From Eleusine coracana subsp. coracana (lineage: Eukaryota; Streptophyta; Magnoliopsida; Poales; Poaceae), in assembly GCA_032690845.1 (NCBI GenBank), contig CM064430.1, forward strand, positions 916,949-980,948: a stretch of 64,000 nucleotides of DNA, given 5' to 3'. The translations under genes and the position numbers were made by a program. The stretch's first letter is position 1; every line of letters begins with the position of its first letter. The notes beneath the pieces are model-generated. The model searched no databases. It saw nothing but the letters and a program-made list of their open reading frames with translations, and was not told the DNA's origin. This document shows positions 51,133 to 61,675 of this stretch, piece after piece.

Positions 51133-51370
51133 TTATTAAAAGCGTTGCACTCCGATCCGGCACATACCGACGGCGAAGATGCTACATGATGCTCCGTAGT
51201 AATCCGTCCTAGACCTGATCCACACACCTGCAGGCAATGTCCAGCTAGCTGTGTGCAACTTTCTTTTTCGGTTTTCATTCAGATGCTGCTCATGTATCTC
51301 GGTGCAGCAAGCAAAGCAAGTACACGCAACGTGTATACGTGGTGCCTGGCTGGCCGCTAAGTTCGTCCAT

Positions 51371-52827
51371 CACATTTGCCTTTCCTTCTCCTTTGAAAGA
51401 GGGGTTGGCGCTTAGGATGGACGTCGAGCTAGCTTGGTTCGACTCGGCTTGATTCTTGTCCGGCTCCATATGTTTTAGTTTTTTTGCTGCACATATGATT
51501 AATGATTCATTATCAACAAAAACTACAGCATGGCAGTGATGCAAGTATTGTCTTCACACAGGAGATTTAAGTATTGTACAAGTAACATAACATATGTGAC
51601 TTTAATTACCGAACTGTCTCTAAATATCTAGTAGGATCTGCCGTTGTCAGTAATCATTGCCACTTTTTGTGGAGTCAGTACAAAGCTCAATCACATGCTG
51701 TGCCGTACTCCATCCAAAAATCTCCAACCTATGTGAGTTGTTCACGGTGACCAAGGTAGTAGCTTGGATTTGCTTCCGTGCCAACTCGCATCACTGAGCC
51801 GTCTCGCGCATGCGACGGATCTCTCGGGGTGGGGGACTCTGTTGCATGCTGATGGAAATGGATGAGCTTGCAGTTGCCGTGCTCTCAAGTCTCAATCAAT
51901 GCTCGCTTGAAAACGAACGAACGCCAGCGGCACACACGAGGCAAAAACGACCGTCAACTATCAATTCTCCTCGGACGTAGAAATGTGCATGTCACCTACT
52001 CCATTGTAGCATCACATAAAAAAATTGTTTTTATTTGAGTATAACTGAGAGATATACCTGACAACTAGCAAAGCTCTGGTATGAAATGGATCTTTCAAAC
52101 TGTCACAACAGAATTCAGAAAAAAGCACACATCTGTAGGAGTACCTTTGTTTTTTTGTCGACACACACTGAAGACAAATGCAAACTGAGTTGGGAGTACT
52201 TTTGTGGCCCACGTATCTCTGCCCTGTGAGCAGCCCATGGGCCCTGGATGTTTGCCACTTTGTTCCTGATGATATCCGATATATCTCCCCATCTTGTCCC
52301 TAAAAAAACAGAGATATATCCTATTTGTGGTGCAAGACAAAGTACGTGATTGCGTGTCGTCTTCTAATCGAAAAGTGATATTACTTTTCTTGCACGATAT
52401 ATATGCGATCGCTTTTCCATAATGTGTCTCGATAACCTCAATTATTTGTGCATGCTTAACAGTCTTTTGTTAGTGCCCTTGTGATGTTATGTTAGACAGG
52501 ACAGTTGTTAGGTATTGGATCTCGATTGTTTCTGTTGAAATCTCTAATTAATGTGCCCCATGGCCTTGTTTTAAAATGCGAGAATGCTTCTTGGCTTTGT
52601 AGGGGAATTGACTTGTGTTATGTAGAAATCAACACAACATTTGCTATTTGTTAGATACAATGCAAGTCTAAATACGAGTGAAACAGAGAGACAAATTTAG
52701 ACAGTAAGTACGGCTTGGCAAACCGGTACAAGTGATCTGAACCTATATGCCTGTTGCCTAGGATTTACAGAAAGTAACATCACCGTCAGTTCATATAAAG
52801 CTCCTAACTATTAGCACTATAGTGTGG
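51371..52827. other. Unassigned intergenic sequence
   Basis: Beyond the inverted duplication I see only short frames with no recognisable domain, no RNA gene and no transposon ends. The interval ends at the poly(A) end of the LINE. Confidence 0.4.
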
Positions 52828-53868
52828 TTTTTTTTTTTGAGGGGTCACCGGGGGGGGGGGGGGGGGGGGGGGGGACTCCCCACCTGATTTCCATTAACGG
52901 AATAAAGGCCCTGCTGTGGCCCAAGCGGATACAAGATTTCAGTTTTGAAAGATAAAGAAAAACAACAACAGTTTTACAGGTTGTGCTATATCTGGGAAAA
53001 CAAGTGACACCAGGAGTTGCAAACTTCTTCGTCTTCGCGGGTCAGCCGGCATTGCCACAGTCTGGCTTCCTCACGGCAGCAGACCAGCAGCCGGTGCAGG
53101 GATGGTTGTGTTGATCGAAAAAACACTTCGTTTCTGTGTTTCCAGAGTTGCCAATAGCAGAGCAGAGCAAGGCAGTCTCGGTGCTTCGTAGGGGTGTGCG
53201 CTGGCCATTCCAGTTTCCAGGGGGTTGCTGGCGAGGCGTCAGGGAGTGGCCGAACTCTTATGGTATTTCAGAAGCTTCGAGCGAAGCTGCAGCTGAAGAA
53301 GATGTGGCCGGTGTCTTCGGTGCCATGGGCGCAGACTTCACATTGATCATTGTCGACAATGTTCTTCACCATCAGGTTTGCCTTGCACTGGATGCGTTCT
53401 TGCACCATTAGCCAGGCGAAAAACTGAACTTTGGGGGGGTGCCCGGTTGCTCCAGACGAACTTGGCATAGACGCATCCGGGGTCTGTTGCGGCCATCACA
53501 AGTTTGTAGACCGCCGCCGTCTTCAGCGTGCCGTCCGTGGCGAAGAGGCTACTGCGTCTTTTATCTTTGCATGACGAGAGACGCACACTCTGTAGTTGCT
53601 CTTCGACCTCTGCCAGCTCTTGTGCGGCGAGGTGGGAGAGACGTGGCACCAGCTGAGCGCGGACGCCATCGGCGGTCACAGCGGCCACTGTCGCCGTCGT
53701 GGACTCAGTGTGGCTGGCTAGGGCCGAGTAGATCACATCCACTAGCCTGCCGCATTCAATCAAGCCAGTGGTCATGCCAGAACGAAGATAATTCATATGT
53801 TGATGTCGACGGATCACCCAGTAAAACCCAAATAGTCGAGATCTGTACCTGTTTGTTGACACGCATTT
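52828..53868 (-). mobile_element. 5'-truncated LINE (non-LTR retrotransposon) 3' end
   Basis: Minus-strand frames encode the end of a LINE reverse transcriptase polyprotein with the zinc-binding zf-RVT domain: KVQFFAWLMVQERIQC, then CEVCAHGTEDTGHIFFSC. The frame is split by one base. A run of 7 C (plus-strand G at 53433-53439) separates WSNRAPP from KVQFF, and a run of 6 would be in frame. The 3' UTR follows (GGGCCTTTATTCCGTTAATG), then a C run (plus G25, 52850-52874), then a terminal A run (plus T at about 52828-52838) that marks the 3' end. The 5' boundary near 53868 is approximate. I could not find matching target duplications. It is a dead element. Confidence 0.75.
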
Positions 53869-53993
53869 TAGTTCACAACAGTGGACAGAAAAAATCCAGT
53901 GAGAACACTCAGTCTCAGGTCAAGGCAAAAGGAGTGTTTAGGCTCAAACATGATCAGCGCATCTGAACACTCAGAATATGACTTTGACTGGTA

Positions 53994-54014
53994 CTCTCTC
54001 TCTCTCTCTCTCTC
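53994..54014 (+). repeat. (TC)n microsatellite in the NLR-type gene leader
   Basis: About ten TC units lie 50-70 bp before the ATG at 54066. CT-rich tracts are common in plant 5' leaders; here it fits with transcription from the plus strand. Confidence 0.7.
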
Positions 54015-54065
54015 ATCTTCTTTTACCCATCTCCTGTGTTCCCTTCCTGAGCAGGGAGTAGCCAA

Positions 54066-54583
54066 ATGGAGGTTATCGCTTCTGCAATTCTGGGTGAATT
54101 GGCTACTAGATCCATAAATTTTTTTTATCAGCAAAATTTCCAAGCCACTGCCTAAGGATACAGAGGATCACCTTCGGAGGGTCTTACTCCGAGCACAGGT
54201 CATCATCGACGAGGCCATAGGGCGGCACATCACAAATCATGCTATGCTTCTCCAGCTGGAAATGCTAAGGGATGCCATTCACCGAGGCTATTACATGCTT
54301 GACACCTACAGGTACCAATCTCCTGAGAAGTGTCAAACCAAAGATCAGATTTTGAGTTGCTCCTGGTCTGTGTCCAAAAACTTTGCAAAGAGTCACTGTT
54401 TGTTTGGTAGAAATGCACAGATCTTGGAACAGCTACAAGATTCACTTGACAGATTGAGCTCCATGATTGTCGATGTGGATGAGCTGTGTATGTTCTGGAC
54501 GAGCTACCCTCGCCTCTACCACCAGCCATATAGCATGCATATCCTTCTCAGCAACTATATGTTTGGTCGTCAGATGGAAGCAG
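54066..54583 (+). pseudogene. NLR-type resistance gene, 5' part (disrupted)
   Basis: ATG at 54066 opens MEVIASAILGELATRSINFF, typical of the N-terminus of a grass NB-ARC gene family. The frame is lost at a run of 8 T (54119-54126); 7 T would continue it as ISKISKPLPKDTEDHLRRVL. The following frame carries VIIDEAIGRHITNHAMLLQL, RDAIHRGYYMLDTYRYQ and, before the break, YMFGRQMEA, the segment that precedes the P-loop in this family. The copia element then interrupts it between the two copies of agcag (54579-54583 and 61671-61675). The gene resumes at 61676. The T-run frameshift could be a true mutation or a sequencing error; the transposon break is certain. Confidence 0.75.
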
Positions 54584-55091
54584 TGTTAGAACTAATTAAC
54601 ACTTAATTAATAGGATCATCTAGTCAATCTGGATCACATCTAGCAAACTGAACTAATGCGGAATAGTAGGTTCGGATCTGTTACCGGTGCTGGTGGAAGA
54701 ATCCATTGACGTCGGTCCAGAGGTGGCAGACTCGGTGACGAGGGCGTCGTCGGGGTTGTAGCGTAGGCGCTCCTTGAGGGTTTTCTTGCGAGAGCGAAGA
54801 CCTTTGGGCGGTAGCGGCGATGCCCTTGGGCTGGACGACGGTCTTCCGAGTCTTCCAGCGCCTTAGCGATCGGTTGGGTGGACTTACGATTAAATGATCG
54901 ATCAACGGGTGACCCTCATTTTATATGCACTATAGACTCGGGGCCGGATCCGTTTCTATCTGTAGGTTTTGCTTCCCGATCAAGACAGAATCAAAACTAA
55001 CCATATTGGTCCAGATCCAAAATCCACAGGAAATTAGATTTTCTTTCGGTTCTGTTGGTGACCTTGTGGTCTACCAAAAATAAAACCAACA
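54584..55091 (-). repeat. 3' LTR of the copia element
   Basis: This LTR lies downstream of RNase H in element orientation. The polypurine tract GGTCAGGGGGAGAA abuts it at 55092-55105 (minus strand). It is one base shorter than the 5' LTR because of an indel in the GGGCGG/GGGGCGG stretch. Confidence 0.9.
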
Positions 55092-55292
55092 TTCTCCCCC
55101 TGACCAAAAGGTCAACAACTTAATCTTACTCTTAACTTAAGCTCTTTCTCAGAAAATCAGCAAGTACCAGACCAATACGTCATCAGTAACACCACGGCAT
55201 ACTGGGACAGCATTACCCATAGTCTTACTGAGAAACCTTGTCAGAACTCTTACTCTTATTTGGGGAATAATTGGCCCTAAAATCAGGACTTA

Positions 55293-56089
55293 TCAAAAGG
55301 TATTTACGAGGCTCATGCCTAGGATATGTTTCTGAAATAGGATTGGTGGTAAACCTTTTGTGAGCGGATGCGCTATATTATCCTTAGTACTTATATGCTT
55401 AATCTTTAGCGTATTGTCCTGATTTCTTTCTTTCACGACACGATATTTAAGATCAATGTGCTTAGAAGCACCATTTAATTTATCGTTTGCGCAAAAGAAA
55501 ACTGCGGATTGATTATTGCAGTATATTGTGATAGGTCTCGAGATACTATCAACAACTCTTAGTGCCGGAATAAAGCTCTTAAGCCACACTACCTGTCTCG
55601 TAGCATGATAACATGACACAAATTCTGCTTGCATCGTAGATGCAGCAGTTATACTCTGCTTGCAACTTCTCCATGAAATTGCTCCCCCTGCTAACGTGAA
55701 AACATATCCAGAAGTTGACTTCCTTTCGTCTTCATCATCAGCAAAGTCAGCATCAGTGTAGCACTCAATCTCAAGATTATCTGATCTCTTATATGTGAGC
55801 ATGTAATCCTTGGTGCCTTGCAATATCTTAATGCCTTCTTGACACCTACCCAGTGAGCCCATCCTGGATTAGACTGATATCTGCTAAGTACTCCGGTCAC
55901 AAATGCCAAGTCTGGACGCGTACAGACTTGTGCATACATTAAGCTTCCAATAGCTGATGCATAGGGAACGTTCTCCATTTTCTTTTGTTCTAAGTCATTC
56001 TTAGGGCACTGACTTCCATTTAACTTATCGCCCTTTTGAATCAGAACAGATGATGTATTGCACTTATCTAACTTATATCTCTTAAGCAT
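55293..56089 (-). pseudogene. Copia RNase H region, frameshifted
   Basis: The upstream frame (56089-55691) reads YASAIGSLMYAQVCTRPDLA, the conserved start of the copia connection/RNase H region. It shifts at about 55825-55840 (KALRY versus LQGTKDYML) into the frame 55862-55293, which contains ECYTDADFADDEDERKSTSG, the RNase H active-site segment with catalytic aspartates, and SKHIDLKYRVVKE. The protein ends at GMSLVNTF. One single-base event separates the halves. Confidence 0.85.
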
Positions 56090-56128
56090 TTTCTCAATAT
56101 AAGCTTTCTGAGATAATCCTAGTATTTC

Positions 56129-56599
56129 TTAAGCTCTATCTCGGTGTATCTCAATGCCAAGTACATACGAGGCTTCACCAAGATCTTTCATATCAAAATG
56201 TGATGACAAGAAATTCTTAGTCTCATACAACATGTTCTTATCGTTGCATGCTAACAGTATGTCATCCACATATAGTACTAGAATTATCAATTTTCCACCC
56301 TTTTCCTTAATATAGATGCATTTATCTGCATCATTCTCCCTAAATCCGAATCTCTTAATGACTTCATCGAATTTAAGGTTCCACTGTCTGGATGCTTGCT
56401 TAAGTCCATAAATAGATTTCCTTAATCTGCACCCCATATGTTCCTTATCCTTAATGGCAAAACCTTTCGGTTGGGCCATATAAATGGTCTCATCAAAATT
56501 TCCATTAAGGAATGCAGTCTTAACATCCATCTGATGTAACTCCATATCAAAATGAGCTACAAGTGCCATGACTATTCTTAAAGAATCTTTAGTAGACAC
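56129..56599 (-). pseudogene. Copia reverse transcriptase core
   Basis: The frame contains MDVKTAFLNGNFDETIYM, SIYGLKQASRQWNLKFDE and the catalytic LVLYVDDILLACN, all hallmarks of copia reverse transcriptase. The core itself is intact, but it is separated by stops or shifts from the integrase upstream and RNase H downstream, so no full polyprotein can be made. Confidence 0.9.
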
Positions 56600-56893
56600 A
56601 GGAGAAAAAGTCTTATTATAATCAACCCCCTCTCATTGTGTAAACCCTTTAGCTACGAGTCTTCCTTTGAATCTTTCGACCTTCCCTTTGGAATCACGTT
56701 TAGTCTTGTAGACCTATTTACAACCTACTATTTTGTCTCCATTAGGTTTTTCTACTAAATCCCAAACCTGATTAGAACTCATAGACTTAAGCTCTTCTTC
56801 CATGGCTTCAATCCATTTAGTGGTTCTCACTTTCAACTGCCTCTCTAAAATTTTCAGGGTCATTGATTTTCCCGATATCATACTGATCCTCAC

Positions 56894-57385
56894 TTAAATA
56901 TGTCTCATAAATGTCAGGAATTGCCCGTCTCCTTTCCCGATGTGAATGTCTTGTGGCGCAGGTTCTTGTGGCTGAGGCTGTTCTTGTGGCGCAGGTTCCT
57001 CTTGAGCTGGATCTTGTGCATCAATGTCTGGTGCATGATCCCCAGTAGGCAGTACCTGTACCTGAGTGGCTGCCACGGTGCTGCTAGGTTGAGGAATAAT
57101 TAGCGGTACAAACTGATATACCTCTGTAGGCTCTAGGAAATCCGGAGTTGGAAGATTAACCCGAAATTCTTCGAGACTTATATCCCTCTTAGCAGAACTT
57201 CCACTAGATCCTGAGTCATCTAGAAACACAGCCTATCTTATCTCAATGAACTTACTAGAGCGACCAGGACAGTAGAATCGATATCCCTTTGACTTATCTG
57301 GGTATCCGATAAAATAACAGCTTACTGTCTTAGAATCCAGTTTCTTATGTTGTGGATCAAATAGCTTAGCCTCAGCGGGACAACC
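56894..57385 (-). pseudogene. Copia integrase-RT linker region with stops
   Basis: From 57385 to about 57235 the frame reads GCPAEAKLFDPQHKK and YFIGYPDKSKGYRFYCPG, the usual copia integrase C-terminal (GKxxY-type) region, then hits a TAG before AVFLDD. From 57229 to 56894 a proline/glutamine-rich linker follows (EEPAPQEQPQPQEPAPQD), a normal feature between integrase and reverse transcriptase in this group. Confidence 0.7.
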
Positions 57386-57897
57386 TCACACTTTCAAATA
57401 ACTTAGTGACGGTTTCCTCCCATTCCACAACTCAAAAGGTGTCTTAGGAACTGACTTAGATGGAACCCAATTAAGAATATGAGCAGCTGTTTTTAATGCT
57501 TCCATCCACAGCTCAACAGGCAAATCAGAATGACTAAGCATGCTACACACCATATCTAATAACGTGCGATTGCGTCGCTCAGCAACTCCATTTTGCTGTG
57601 GTTCTCTTGGCATGGAGTATTGCACTCTTATGCCATTTTCTTCCAAATAGTTAGCAAACGGGCCCTTAATTTGACCATATGTTGCATGTTTCCTGTAATA
57701 TTCTCCCCCACGATCTGATCTTACTATTTTAATGGAAGCGTTATGTTGTTTCTCAACTTCCAACTTATAAATCTTAAATATTTCTAACGCATCTGAACGC
57801 TTCTTAATAGGGTAAATATATCCATAACGAGAATAATCATCGGTAAATGTTATAAAGGAATCATAGCCATCTACTGATGTTACTGAGAGCGGGCCAT
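57386..57897 (-). pseudogene. Copia integrase catalytic core
   Basis: After a frameshift near 57891-57899, just at the first catalytic Asp region (TDIYGP), the frame is open. It reads DGYDSFITFTDDYSRYGYIY, then IVRSDRGGEYY with the second catalytic Asp, then REPQQNGVAERRNRT with the catalytic Glu. It ends at SLSYLKV followed by TGA where TGG (Trp of the conserved LKVWGC) is expected, a nonsense change at about 57386-57388. Confidence 0.85.
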
Positions 57898-59441
57898 AGA
57901 TATCTGTGTATTATTTCTAATACGCTCGTACTTCTAGTAGCTCCTTTCTTAATTGTCTTAGCGTATTTTCCCTTAATGCAGTCGATGCACTGCTCTGAAT
58001 CGGAGAAGTCCAATTGATATAGTATTTCATCTTTAATGAGACGTTCTATTCTCCCCCTTGAAATGTGGCCGAGACAACAATGCCACAATTTCAAATAAGT
58101 CTCATCATCATGTTTACGCTTATGTGAAATACTAGCAACATTCATCACAGAATCATCAAGAGAGAGCATATAAAGCTTGCCTTGCCTAACTGCAAGACCG
58201 ACATTTATTGAATTAAACTTAATAACACACTTATTGTTGCCAAACTCACACACATGTCCCGAATCATCTAAGGCTGATATAGAAATTAAATTTCTCTTTA
58301 AACTAGGAATATAAAGAACATCCTCTAAATTAAGCTGGAAACCACCCGGCAACTCTAAGTGGAAGCTCCCAACGCCTTCAACTTGGACGATGTTCCCATC
58401 AGCCACTCTTAGGCTTCGCTCCCCCCTTCTTATAGTTTGGATCGAACGGAATACCTGTAAGGAATTAGAGATGTGCACAGTGGCACCTAAGTCAATCCAC
58501 CAAGTATTAGGCGAAAAATCCGCTAAGAATAACTCATCAATAAAAGAAACAACATCAAACTTATCATTACCTTGCTCCTTCAACCACTCCTTAAAGCCTG
58601 GACAAGCCTTCTGAAGGTGCTTGGGTGAGCCACAAAAAGAACATGACTTACCACCCTTAGGCTGGTGGTTCTTGAAGTTGGTGTTGTTCTTGGGTCCATT
58701 CTTGTTCCCATTCTTCTTCTTCTTCTTTTGGCCTTGCTTGCTACTGCTTGCCTCATGCTGATTTTTAGGAGTATTGTTGAGACTAAGGTTGCCAACCATG
58801 TTCACAACATTCTCCTTCATCTTCTCAGTTTTTAGCCTCTCCTCTTCTTCAACACAATAACTTATAAGGTCAGTGATAGACCAAGTGTTCTTGTTGGTGT
58901 TGTAGCTGATTTTAAATGGAGCATATTGAGGCGAGAGTGAGGTCATGATGAAATAAACAAGGAAACCATCAGAGATTTCCATCTTCATATCTTTAAGCTT
59001 ATTGACCATGTCACACATATGAAGAATGTGCTCTCTTATGCCAGTCTGACCATTGTACTGACAATCCACCAACTTCATGATGAGTGTACTAGCATAAGTC
59101 TTAGAGGAGCTTCTAAAATTCTCCTCAATCGTGGCCAGCAGCTCCCTAGCAGTTAGATCAACTCCAGCTGCATTCTTAGTTGGGATGACACCCTTAATAC
59201 CAGGACTTATGGTCTGAAGAATAACCATGGTAGCGATCCGATCAGATCTCTCCCACTTCTCAAGAGCGGGAGAAGGTGCAGCTTCATCAGCAGGAGGGGC
59301 AGGCTTATCCATCCTCAGTGCAACATCGAGATCATTCCATGCCAAGCATGTGATGACCTTACCCTTCCAGTCCGGATAGTTGGCTCCGTTGAGTGGCTCG
59401 ATGTTGTTGAGGTAGAAAGCAACAACATTAATATTACTCAC
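57861..59441 (-). CDS. Copia gag, protease and integrase zinc domain (open part)
   Basis: This 526-codon frame begins MSNINVVAFYLNNIEPLNGA, a copia gag start. The gag domain spans about 1-220, a lysine-rich stretch follows, and a CCHC zinc knuckle is at CSFCGSPKHLQKAC (about 270). The protease follows, but its motif reads WWIDLGATVHI where the catalytic triad is normally Asp-Ser/Thr-Gly, so the enzyme is probably inactive. The gag-pre-integrase zinc domain (LWHCCLGHISRG ... CIDCIKGK) precedes the frameshift that ends the frame. The start codon is the first ATG after the leader. Confidence 0.85.
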   Translation of the reverse strand: MSNINVVAFYLNNIEPLNGANYPDWKGKVITCLAWNDLDVALRMDKPAPPADEAAPSPALEKWERSDRIATMVILQTISPGIKGVIPTKNAAGVDLTARELLATIEENFRSSSKTYASTLIMKLVDCQYNGQTGIREHILHMCDMVNKLKDMKMEISDGFLVYFIMTSLSPQYAPFKISYNTNKNTWSITDLISYCVEEEERLKTEKMKENVVNMVGNLSLNNTPKNQHEASSSKQGQKKKKKNGNKNGPKNNTNFKNHQPKGGKSCSFCGSPKHLQKACPGFKEWLKEQGNDKFDVVSFIDELFLADFSPNTWWIDLGATVHISNSLQVFRSIQTIRRGERSLRVADGNIVQVEGVGSFHLELPGGFQLNLEDVLYIPSLKRNLISISALDDSGHVCEFGNNKCVIKFNSINVGLAVRQGKLYMLSLDDSVMNVASISHKRKHDDETYLKLWHCCLGHISRGRIERLIKDEILYQLDFSDSEQCIDCIKGKYAKTIKKGATRSTSVLEIIHRYLWPALSNISRWL

Positions 59442-61149
59442 TGAAAAGCAAAGTAAGAAAACTCAACTTAGTAATCATATACAATGAAATGCAAATTAGT
59501 GCATGAAAATAACCCTACGGTGGTCTGATTATAATCATACAATTAAATTTCAATTTGCATCACCGGTGGGGAAAACAAACGAAATTTATCTTAATACTCA
59601 TGATTAAACAATGGTGGTCAGAAATAATCACAAGTTTACTCTAAATAAACTTCTCGGTGGTTCCATTTATCTAGAGGCATTTGAAAGTATATTGATGGAT
59701 TAATAATTAAAATTAAAATATAATAGCTTAAAACACCAACACTTAAATAATTAAGCTTAAAATAAAATTTCTTAACTAAAACAGAAAAGTAATTAAGCAA
59801 TTAACTAAAAAAATATACTTAAAACTTAATAAAATGAATTAGCAAATTCGGCCTAAAAACTTAAGCTAATTTGGCCTAGGGACTCATTTGCGCATGCGGC
59901 CCAGCGAACGAGCGCAGCCGCACGGCCCAGCGCACGCACGCGCAGCGAGGCCCGACAAGCGGCCCAAGTGCAGAGCATGGCCCAGCCGAAAAAATGGCCC
60001 AGCGCAGACAGCTCGAGAGCCAGCGAGCAGCAGCTCGGCTCGAACAGCAGCTCGCGGCTTGGCTCGGCTAAGGCGGCACCGCAGCTCGGACGGGGTTGGC
60101 TTAGTGCGGCCCACGCAATGCAGGCCCAGCTAATGGGCCAAGAGAACCCACGGGTGGGCTGCCAATTTAGCCCATGCACGCGCAGCACGCCCCTGTCCCC
60201 GCATTAATCTGAGCCGTCGAATGAGATGAACGGCGGCAAGCATTCGCCATGAGAACAAAACCCTGGCGCGGGTGAGAACCCTAGCCATTCGCTTCTTGCT
60301 CCCGCCGCAACTCACTCCCTCTTCTTTCTCACCTCACTCTTCTCCGCCTCCCCCCACCGCATGCCGGCGACTTTGAGGAGCAAGACGACGCCGCCCGGCC
60401 GCCGTGGCGCTATGGGGAGCTGATCACCGGGGCACGCGTGCGAGAAATCGCGCGCAGCTCCATCGAGCTTCTCCGCCGTGGCGCCCAAAGGCGAGTCCGT
60501 CGCGCACGGATCTGATGCGACGGTGGCGACCGGAGGTGGAACGACGACGGCGACACCGGTGCAAGGGCCGAGCGCGTGCCGGTGTGCGAGCATGGCAAGT
60601 GATGCGGCGCGGCCGGTTCGGTCCCGTCGGAGCACATGCGTAGATCTGATGCGCGCGGCTCGTTCGACGCGACCAATAGGAGCGGAGGAGCAGCGCCGTC
60701 GTCCGGTGTACGGGGTGTGAGTGCACAACACAGAGCAACGGTGACGAGAAGTGAGTCTTCTGATGCTTAGGGTTCTTAGATCTAGGATTAGGGTTAGGGT
60801 TAGGGATCGGCGGGTGTGTGTGTGCTATTTGATTCGGTGTTTTCCGCAATCCCCTTCCCCTTTTCTGATCTAATGGTGACATGGCCTAAACTACCCTAGC
60901 TAACTTAATTAAAAGACTAAAACTTGAACATTAACTTACTGATCTAACTAATCTAGTACTAATCTAATTAGTCTAGGCATGAGAATTATACTGATGAATT
61001 AAAACTTAGCTAAAAACATGACTAGATCGTAAAGTAAACACCTCTGACAGAGCTAGATCGAACTTAAATAAGCTAACATGAATCTGATCTAGCATTAACC
61101 GAACCTTTCTAACTTAAACTAGTGGATCTAATCAACTAGATTAAGGCTA
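59442..61149 (-). other. Long copia leader with a GC-rich, host-like block
   Basis: About 1.7 kb separate the PBS from gag. The part next to gag (59442-59880) is AT-rich. The middle (59880-60720) is very GC-rich with GGGCC/GGCCCA repeats, unlike the rest of the element. At 60787-60806 three TTAGGG units form a telo-box-like sequence (ACCCTAACCCTAACCC on the element strand) of the kind found in plant gene promoters and leaders. This may be captured host DNA (inference). No long conserved frame is evident. Confidence 0.5.
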
Positions 61150-61150
61150 A

Positions 61151-61161
61151 CTGATACCAAT
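61151..61161 (-). promoter_or_regulatory. Primer binding site of the copia element
   Basis: On the minus strand, directly after the 5' LTR, ATTGGTATCAG precedes TTAGCC. TGGTATCAG matches the initiator-Met tRNA primer site used by plant copia elements, with the following bases diverged from AGC. Confidence 0.8.
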
Positions 61162-61670
61162 TGTTAGAACAAATTAACACTTAATTAACAGGATCATCTA
61201 GTCAATCTGGATCACATCTAGCAAACTGAACTAATACGGAATAGTAGGTTCGGATCTGTTACCGGCGCTGGTGGAAGAATCCATTGACGTCGGTGCAGAG
61301 GTGGCAGACTCGGTGACGAGGGCGTCGTCAGGGTTGTAGCATAGGCGCTCCTTGAGGGTCTTCTTGCGAGGGCGAAGACCTTCGGGGCGGTAGCGGCGAT
61401 GCCCTTGGGCTGGACGACGGTCTTTCGAGTCTTCCAGCGCCTTAGCGATCGGTTGGGTGGACTTACAATTGAATGATCGATCAAGGGGTGACCCTCCTTT
61501 TATATGCACTGTAGACTCGGGGCCGGGTCTGTTTCTATCTGCAGGTTTTGCTTCCCGATCAAGGCAGAATTAAAACTAACCATATTGGTCCAGATCCGAA
61601 ATCCACAGAAAATTAGATTTACTTTCGGTTCTGTTGGTGACCTTGTGGTCTACCAAAAATAAAACCAACA
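61162..61670 (-). repeat. 5' LTR of the copia element
   Basis: This LTR is upstream of gag in element orientation and adjoins the PBS. It carries the element's promoter, reading away from the 3' part of the NLR-type gene. It is about 95% identical to the other LTR by hand comparison. Confidence 0.9.
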
Positions 61671-61675
61671 AGCAG

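Larger units (their letters stand above)
41177..51370. repeat. Large inverted duplication carrying the HLS1-like gene pair
   Basis: The left half, reverse-complemented, aligns with the right half over about 10 kb. Outer anchors are GGATGGACGCTCGTAGCGGCCAGCC at 41175 against GGCTGGCCGCTAAGTTCGTCC near 51349; ATGCGTGCCAGAAAGGAGAG at 41581 against its complement ending 50720; and the GGCGCCGTGTGGATGGGAG block at 50560 against its complement near 41730. Outer arms show many substitutions and indels, with the left longer by roughly 470 bp between 41581 and the gene. The inner arms (43600-46296 and 46473-49170) are essentially identical. Confidence 0.9.
54584..61670 (-). mobile_element. Ty1-copia LTR retrotransposon, full length but defective
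   Basis: The element is 7087 bp. LTRs of 508 bp (54584-55091) and 509 bp (61162-61670) begin TGTTAGAAC and end AAACCAACA on the plus strand, flanked by the 5-bp target duplication agcag. By hand count the LTRs differ at about 25 positions (about 5%), so the insertion is not recent. Genes run on the minus strand in the order gag, protease, integrase, reverse transcriptase, RNase H, which is the copia order. Frameshifts and stops have inactivated pol. It lies antisense inside an NLR-type gene. Confidence 0.95.

Noticed and set aside
53136..53966. Plus-strand frames across the LINE fragment
   Set aside because: These are the complement of the recognisable zf-RVT coding strand.
60787..60806. Interstitial telomere
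   Set aside because: Only about three TTAGGG units, not the plant TTTAGGG, and inside a retrotransposon leader; a telo-box-like motif fits better.
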